A DNA stretch of 64,000 nucleotides. It comes from Chamaecyparis obtusa. Its lineage: Eukaryota; Streptophyta; Pinopsida; Cupressales; Cupressaceae. This document shows, piece after piece, positions 58,293-64,000 of this stretch (the first letter of the stretch is position 1; each line of letters opens with the position of its first letter). Made by a program: the position numbers and the translations under genes. The notes below the pieces were generated by a model, which was given only the letters and a program-made list of their open reading frames with translations, was not told the origin of the DNA and ran no database searches. The DNA is taken from contig BSBK01000522.1 in assembly GCA_027943335.1 (NCBI GenBank), positions 247,001-311,000 of the forward strand. Direction: 5' to 3'.

Positions 58293-58545
58293 AATGGAGA
58301 AAAATAAATATGAAGGCTAAACAGGAAGGGAATGAAAGCAAGATCATCGTAAGATAGCTCACAAGATAGCCAAATGTTCATGTATAGATCAACATTGTCA
58401 AGATCAAAGAGAGAAGATGGAATGGATGAAATATGTAGAAGAACTACGCATGATGCATGATTGCCAAGTTTTCATCATGGTACTTATTCAAGGTGCCACA
58501 AGGGAGTGGTTTTCACCATAGGACAAATTTATTTCTCTTTACTTT

Positions 58546-58590
58546 TGCTACCAAGGCACTTGTTTCTAGGTTTTCACCAAGGCACATTTT
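58546..58590 (-). repeat. Copy of the ACCAAGG module (element A, right part)
   Basis: Plus-strand TTGCTACCAAGGCACTTG, then GGTTTTCACCAAGGCAC, followed by a T-rich tract of about 60 bases. A second, worn half lies upstream at 58462-58525 (CCAAGTTTTCATCATGG, GGTTTTCACCATAGGAC). It sits just downstream, in element sense, of the unknown ORF. Confidence 0.7.
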
Positions 58591-58775
58591 CAATTTTTTA
58601 TTTTTCATTTCTTTTTTTTTTCTTTTTTTCTTTTTTAATTTTTTTGGAAGAAGGAAAGCTTTTTAGATAATGCTCCTTGAAAGGATAAACCATGATATGC
58701 CAAGGATTCAAAATGATATGCTCAAAGATGCTGATAGGGAAAGGAAGATGGAAGAGAAAAATGGAGGATAAGGTT

Positions 58776-61238
58776 TTATATAAAGTGAGTGAGGTTGGAA
58801 GATAGGAGGAATAGGCAAGTGAGGAAAAAGAATAGAAGGTAGAAGGATAATGAATGGAATGATTGTGAAAGGGTAGATGGAAAGGAAGGCAAGATCAACA
58901 TCAACACACACCTTGAAGGGTGGTGAGAGGATGGAGGAAACGTGAATGAAGGAATACGTGAAGGAATATAGCGAATGGATAGCAGAGGTTGTAGTTTTGG
59001 TGCATGGAATGGAAGAATATTTTTAGAAGAAGATGAAGTGGAAGTCTTTGGAAGCTTGAATGCCAACTTCACTTTTTTCTCAACACCAAACTCTTTCAAG
59101 AGAGACTTTGGAATCCATATAGTTGTAGGCTTTTTATTTCTTTTTGATGATCTAGAGAGAATATCTTTAATGATGGATTTTGGAACCCATACTTGTCTTG
59201 TAATTTTTTTCTTAGATATCTCTTTTGACTTTATGCCTCTATGTCAATTAGAGGAGACATGGTGATCTTTTTTTGATGGATTCTTGTATTACTTCTTTTT
59301 CTTGTATTGAACATTCAAGTTACTTCCAAAAGACTTGGGACTTGTGGAAGAAGGAGGATATGACTAGTTTAGATGGGTGGGTGGATGAAAAATATTCAAG
59401 GGTATGCATCTATGTTGATATTGAGGAAAGATAGGAGATGGAGGTATGTAAGGACCCAAGATGGATGGAAAATTAGGAGAGTTAGGAGGGGAAAGTGAAG
59501 GGACATAAGGACCCAAGATGGAAGGTAGATGTGAAGCTCTTAGTATTGGTGGAGGAGGTCCAAGGATGGACGTGGAAGATACAACAGGATAATCAATAAG
59601 TTCATCAACATCCATATGACAACCAAGGACATCAGCATCTTTAGAGTGAGCATTAGGATTTTCAATAGAATCATGGACATCTTGAATATGAGCACCTTCT
59701 TTGATAGGATTGTTCAAAGCTTGCAAAGACTTGGGAAGAGTAGAAAGTGGAAATGAACATGGAGTGGTAGAATAAGAAGATGGAAGACTTTAATCTTGAC
59801 AAGGATCTTTGGATAGCACAAGCATACAATTTTTCTCTTGATTTTCAATAGGCTTAACATTGGAAGTAACAACACCATTTTTACCAACCTTAATGGAAGT
59901 ATCATCTTTGAAAATTGGAAGTGGGGTAAGGTTATTTTGATTTCCAATAAGCTTAATAGTGTAATTGGTAGCTTGATCTTGCTTAGGAGAAGACTTAAGA
60001 CATGGTGGGATGAATGAGAAAGGCGGTGTAGGATCAAAAGAACCATGAAATGAATAAGAAACATCGTGAAAAGGAGTGGATGACATGGAGGGTTCTTGAT
60101 CTTGATCTTTCTTTATCTTCTTTTCTTTATCGTTTTTAGAGTCCTCTTGACATGGAGCCACTTCTAAGGACAAGGAAGCATGTTGGAATTGTATGGAAGA
60201 CTTTGGAAGAGATGGTGAAGGACTAGCTAGTGTAGGCATTATAGCGTATAAAGGCTTAGGCTCTTTAAGTTTAGCATTATTGAAAGTATTTGCAGCCAAG
60301 TGAAGGTTAGCTTGAGTTTCTTTAAGAGGTAGCCCTTGAGGATAACTATAGGAAATCACATGAAAAGTATTAGGACCTTTGGTGGATGAAGGACTTGTGA
60401 AATATTTGATAGGCTTGGAAGCTTTAGGAAATGTATGGGTATTGGAGGAAGTAGAGGATGGAAGGGAATCATCACAAAACAAAGGGTCAGCATTAACATG
60501 ATCTTTCTTGAGAGTGTAATCCTTATTTTCAGCATGAGAGTTCTTAGAGGAGAGATCCTTGTAGTATGCATGTTTATAATTAGCATGGTAAGCTTTCTCT
60601 TCCTCAAGTGAAGTAGATGTATCATCTAGGTATTATGCACAGAAATCATCAAAGTCTCTTTCAAAATCAGAATCATATGGATCACCATCATGATCTATCC
60701 AATGTGATGACCCATTTCCAGTAAGCATGATCACACAATGAGGAGGACTCTTAGGAACAGAGGTGTCATAGGTATCATTATATTGTCCTTCATCATAGTC
60801 ATCATAGTCTTCAAAGATGGGTGTTTCACTCTCCATGGAAGAGGTATCATAAGGGTTATCACGTTGCTCATTATGGTATGTCTTGAGAAGAGAAGTAAGA
60901 CTCTCGGGAGAATTAGTAGAGGAACGAGATCATGGAGAAGAGGAAGGTGAAGACCCAGTGGAGGAAGAAGACTTGGAAGATGAGGAAGAATGAAAAGACT
61001 TAGAAGATGAAAGATGTTTGGAAGAATGAGGTCATGACAAGATCATGTGTATGATCCTAGCAAAGGCATTTGATTCAATCAATTTTTCCTTTATTTTTAT
61101 CATAAATTTATCACTCATGGGTTTTTTGGAATAATACTCTTCGAATTGAGCAATGAGTTTGAGATCATCCATTTTCAAGAGAGGTTCCATAACAAGATAG
61201 CTGAAATTCATGGTTCTAGAAGAGGAGGAATCAAGCAT
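58776..61238 (-). pseudogene. Long ORF of unknown function in element A
   Basis: Minus strand, one frame of about 820 codons from ATG at 61238 to a stop at 58776, interrupted by about eight stops and no frameshift that I found. N-terminal part: SSSSRTMNFSYLVMEPLL, DLKLIAQFEEYYSKKP, then a Ser-rich segment (60990-60900). An acidic part follows, IFEDYDDYDEGQYNDTYD (60810). Then a long Ser/Pro/Lys-rich middle (60480-59790) and a Pro-rich part where SILGP(Y/P) recurs four times (59580-59420). The C-terminal part holds two copies of a basic motif, VWVPKSIIKDIL and IWIPKSLLKEFG (59210-59095). I recognise no gag, enzyme or zinc motif. Its place after the leader is where gag normally sits. Coding past identity is inferred from the single open frame. 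Confidence 0.6.
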
Positions 61239-63367
61239 GGAAGTGAAAAAAGAGATGAATAGAAGAAAGAAGTCTAGATAATAAGAGGAAAAGAATCAAG
61301 AAGATGTGAAGAGTTTAGGAAGAAGAGAAAGGATGGAAATGGGAGACTAGGAAGACATGGGAGATGTGGAAGAAAGAAGACCAAGAGTCATTTTGTGCAA
61401 CTTGATACCATTTAAGTTCATTTGGATGTTGAGAAACATGTCATAACACCTAAGATCTAACCCGAGTTGACCAAGGAAGACTAGAAATGACAAGAATCAA
61501 TTCGCTATTTTGACAGAATTCGGGAATAGGCTGTAAAAACTAGATTTTTGACAAATTTGACCAATCTCTGACAACTTTGACTTTGGCTTTGATACGAGTT
61601 TTGAAATATTAGGATGACTTTTGACATCGAAAAGGATTTTTGCTTCAGATTTACAAATTTTTCAATTTTTCAGTATCAGTTTGTTTGCAATTTTTTTTGT
61701 CCAGTTTTTGAAGATCTGTGTAAAAGTTTGTCTCAAGTAACCAAGTAGATATCAAGCACGCAGAATAGCAAGCAAGGGGAGCAAGAAATCATTTGAAAAT
61801 AATGAACAAGGGCAAAAGCAACCTTGCACATGAACAAGCAATAGTGACTTATTGTGCTAATCCCTAGAAATACTACTTGTGTATGTTCCAAAAAGTTTTT
61901 CAATAACGCACATATTCCTAGAAAATGAAAAATTTGGCCTCACTAGAGTTTGTAGTAATGGTCTGACTCTACAACTTTTGTGATCTCAAGAGGGTGAACT
62001 CCAATCCAAGTGTACCAGGGTTTTGACACAGTCCAAGAATTTAATCAATCAGGAGCTGCTAGGGAGATCTGACAGCCCAACAAGATACCACACCTATGAA
62101 GATTTCCTCTACAAGGACATGTATATAGTGGCTTCTGCTACCACGGCAAAAATGGCTATTACCACTTGAGGTTTCATCCACATGGTTGACCCAATTAAGG
62201 GAATGTCCACTATAGTTAACCCTCTCTAAAGGTGACTCACAAAAGATACCACATGGAGACTGGTTCCAGATTCAAGGATCTGAGTTTCTAATACTACCCA
62301 AAAAGGGAGCAGAGCATAGTCCTCTAACCTTTTCACTTTTAACCAAAACAAAGTAGACAGATTAATCTGACACGCTAAGACCAAGATTATCTCACAAAGA
62401 TCTATGATGTTAGCTACTTATGATCTATCAACCTCTCCAGAGAGAGAATGCATCAATCAAAATTTGAAGACGCACAAATCTAGTAGAACATGAGACACTC
62501 TCAGTAACCTTCCCTACCTACAAGGGGATCCTTCGTCAAGAGGAGCTTCACATGAATAAACAAGTGAAAGAAGCTCAATCTCTCAAGATCATTCGCAAAT
62601 AGTGTTCATAGGGCCTATTTACTATGTGTAACAGATATGCAGAAAGCAAATCTATGTTCATTTTTATAGCCCAAAATGAAGTCTGTGATATGAAAGCAAG
62701 AAAAGTCACACAAGATTGACACGTGAGAGTTTATTTTAATCCAAATCAAAATATTATCAGCTTGAGAAGGATACCTTAGGTCCAATGCTCTACAATCCAG
62801 AATTTAGCACACATCTGAAAGTACAAAATCAAGACAAATCAACAGCAAATAGTAAGCATTAGAAATCAATAATTTGAAAGTACGAATCTACAAATTCTAT
62901 GTGTCTATAGCAAAATATCGTGTGAGTCAGGATGTGGTCCCGCGTGAGGAAGTACGATCTCGTGCGACAAAGGATAAAATCTTGTGCAAGGAAGTACGGT
63001 CTCGCGTGACAAAAGATGAAGTCTCACATGAGGAAGTGCTGAAACCAGCAAAACTTTGCATGGCGTGATGAAAAATCTCACATGAGAATCCATACAGAGA
63101 TGTATGAAAGTATGAACAAAAAATTAAAAATCACAGTTTTGATAGAAAAAGTGCTTAAAAATTTATTTATTTTTCTTTTTTTGCAGGCAAAAAAGAAACA
63201 AAAAATAACGTCCTGTAGAGAATACTAGATCTTTAAAAAAAATTGAAACCCTTAACCTCAAAAACTACTTCAAAAACACCAGAACAGGCAACAGCAGGGG
63301 AGTTTTGATAGAGAAATGATAGAAGATTGATAGAATAGAAGGGAAACCCAGTTTAGGGCCCCAAAAA
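61239..63367 (-). other. 5' leader of element A with a short tandem array
   Basis: No gene is recognised. At about 62920-63085 the plus strand has CGCGTGAGGAAGTACGATCT, CGTGCGACAAAGGAT, GTGCAAGGAAGTACGGTCTC, CGCGTGACAAAAGATGAAG and CACATGAGGAAGTGC, an alternating imperfect repeat of about 22 and 24 bases. No clear primer site was identified next to 63368. Confidence 0.55.
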
Positions 63368-64000
63368 TGTGTGTGTGAATTTTGTACCTAGCTGTAGACA
63401 CAACACTTTAGTAAAATATTAGAGGTTAGCAAAAACTGAAATCTACAAGTAATTAAAACTATGCTAACCAGGCGATTTACTACCTTCTAGTAGGTGCAAG
63501 TATGATGTTCTCATATTGGAATTGAGATCAGTGACAATGCAACACCTAAACGAAGGATTTGAATGCAGATTAATCTATATTTTTTTATTTTTTGTGCAAT
63601 AAGAATAAGAAACTGTATGAATCTAAGCTAAATGAATGAAATTGAGATTGAATGCAAATTTAATCTAAGAATGCTATGAATGAATATGAAAACTATGATA
63701 TGAAACTATGAATGCTCAAACAATAAATGAAAATCTCATAATATAATTGATTCACAAAAGATTGATTCTTCAGTCACCAATTCGCCAGAATGAGGATGCA
63801 ATTTTGAGGTCCTGATTAGCCAGCCAGAAATTGTGCAAATTTGAGTGTTGATTGCCAACCAGAAATTATGCAGACCTTTGTGAAGAGCTGAGCCTTGTTT
63901 TTATATAAATCCAGGGCTTTGAGGATGCAAGAGAAAAGCCATAAATCACTCTTCATAAACTCAGGTTGATTTTTGAGTTATCAAGAAATCAGAGATAATT
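63368..64000 (-). repeat. 5' LTR of element A (partial, runs out of window)
   Basis: Matches 37201 to about 37870 in order, with about 36 substitutions in 630 bases and lacking a 27-base segment present near 37400. The start has five TG units against four in the left copy. Confidence 0.78.

Larger units (their letters stand above)
37201..64000 (-). mobile_element. Element A: large non-autonomous Tat-like Gypsy element, split by element B
   Basis: Direct repeats start TGTGTGTGAATTTTGTACC at 37201 and at 63368, about 6% different by eye, with a 27-base indel. The purine tract on the minus strand directly above 38515 makes the left copy the 3' LTR, so the element reads leftward. Without element B its interior is about 8.2 kb: a leader with a short-motif array, a long ORF of unknown function (61238-58776), a repeated module, an integrase C-terminal tail (41335-40889) and a long 3' region. 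Gag, protease, reverse transcriptase and most of integrase are missing. The right LTR runs out of the window. Confidence 0.78.

Noticed and set aside
62874..63093. Overlapping plus and minus frames with repeated peptides
   Set aside because: The peptide repeats are a by-product of the nucleotide array in the leader of element A.

Overview
This is nuclear DNA from a seed plant with a large, repeat-rich genome. The evidence is a spliced plant-specific gene with GT-AG intron borders, plant LTR retrotransposons of both superfamilies, an L1-type LINE and a Mutator-like element. The AT-rich composition, long degenerate retrotransposons and one small gene in 64 kb suggest a gymnosperm or similar giant genome. 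That is inference; no species can be named.

Only one host gene looks intact: an OXIDATIVE STRESS 3 (OXS3)-like gene on the minus strand (two exons, 12844-12657 and 11375-11099, 154 codons). Almost everything else is transposon, largely nested.

Layout, left to right:
- 1-4418: a gag-only LTR element (TR-GAG type, minus). It is inserted in the reverse transcriptase of a Copia element (4419-7873, minus).
- 7874-8640: a fragment of Tat-type Ty3/Gypsy RNase H.
- 8641-13560: the OXS3-like gene and its flanks.
- 14133-14634: a probable solo LTR.
- 17814-25147: a near full-length but dead Copia element (plus).
- 26278-28270: a LINE fragment with ORF1 only (minus).
- 28270-31083: the 5' part of a Copia element (minus), inserted in the reverse transcriptase of another Copia element (31084-34482, plus). 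The second element also carries a 1-kb Mutator-like insertion (31426-32440) and itself lies in a Gypsy element (34483 to about 37200, minus).
- 37201-64000+: a large non-autonomous Gypsy element ('A', minus). Its middle is split by a complete 16.6-kb Tat-lineage Gypsy element ('B', 41688-58287, minus) with LTRs about 2.5% apart and a matching GAATG target duplication.

Element B encodes gag, a DGG-type protease, a G-patch domain, reverse transcriptase, RNase H, a second (archaeal-type) RNase H and integrase on the minus strand. On the opposite strand, in its 3' region, it carries a spliced plant mobile domain (PMD) gene. Element A keeps only an integrase tail of pol and instead has a long single-frame ORF of unknown function. 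Most premature stops that I checked in A and B fit C-to-T decay of CAG, CAA or CGA codons. All coordinates, motif matches and divergence figures were read by eye.
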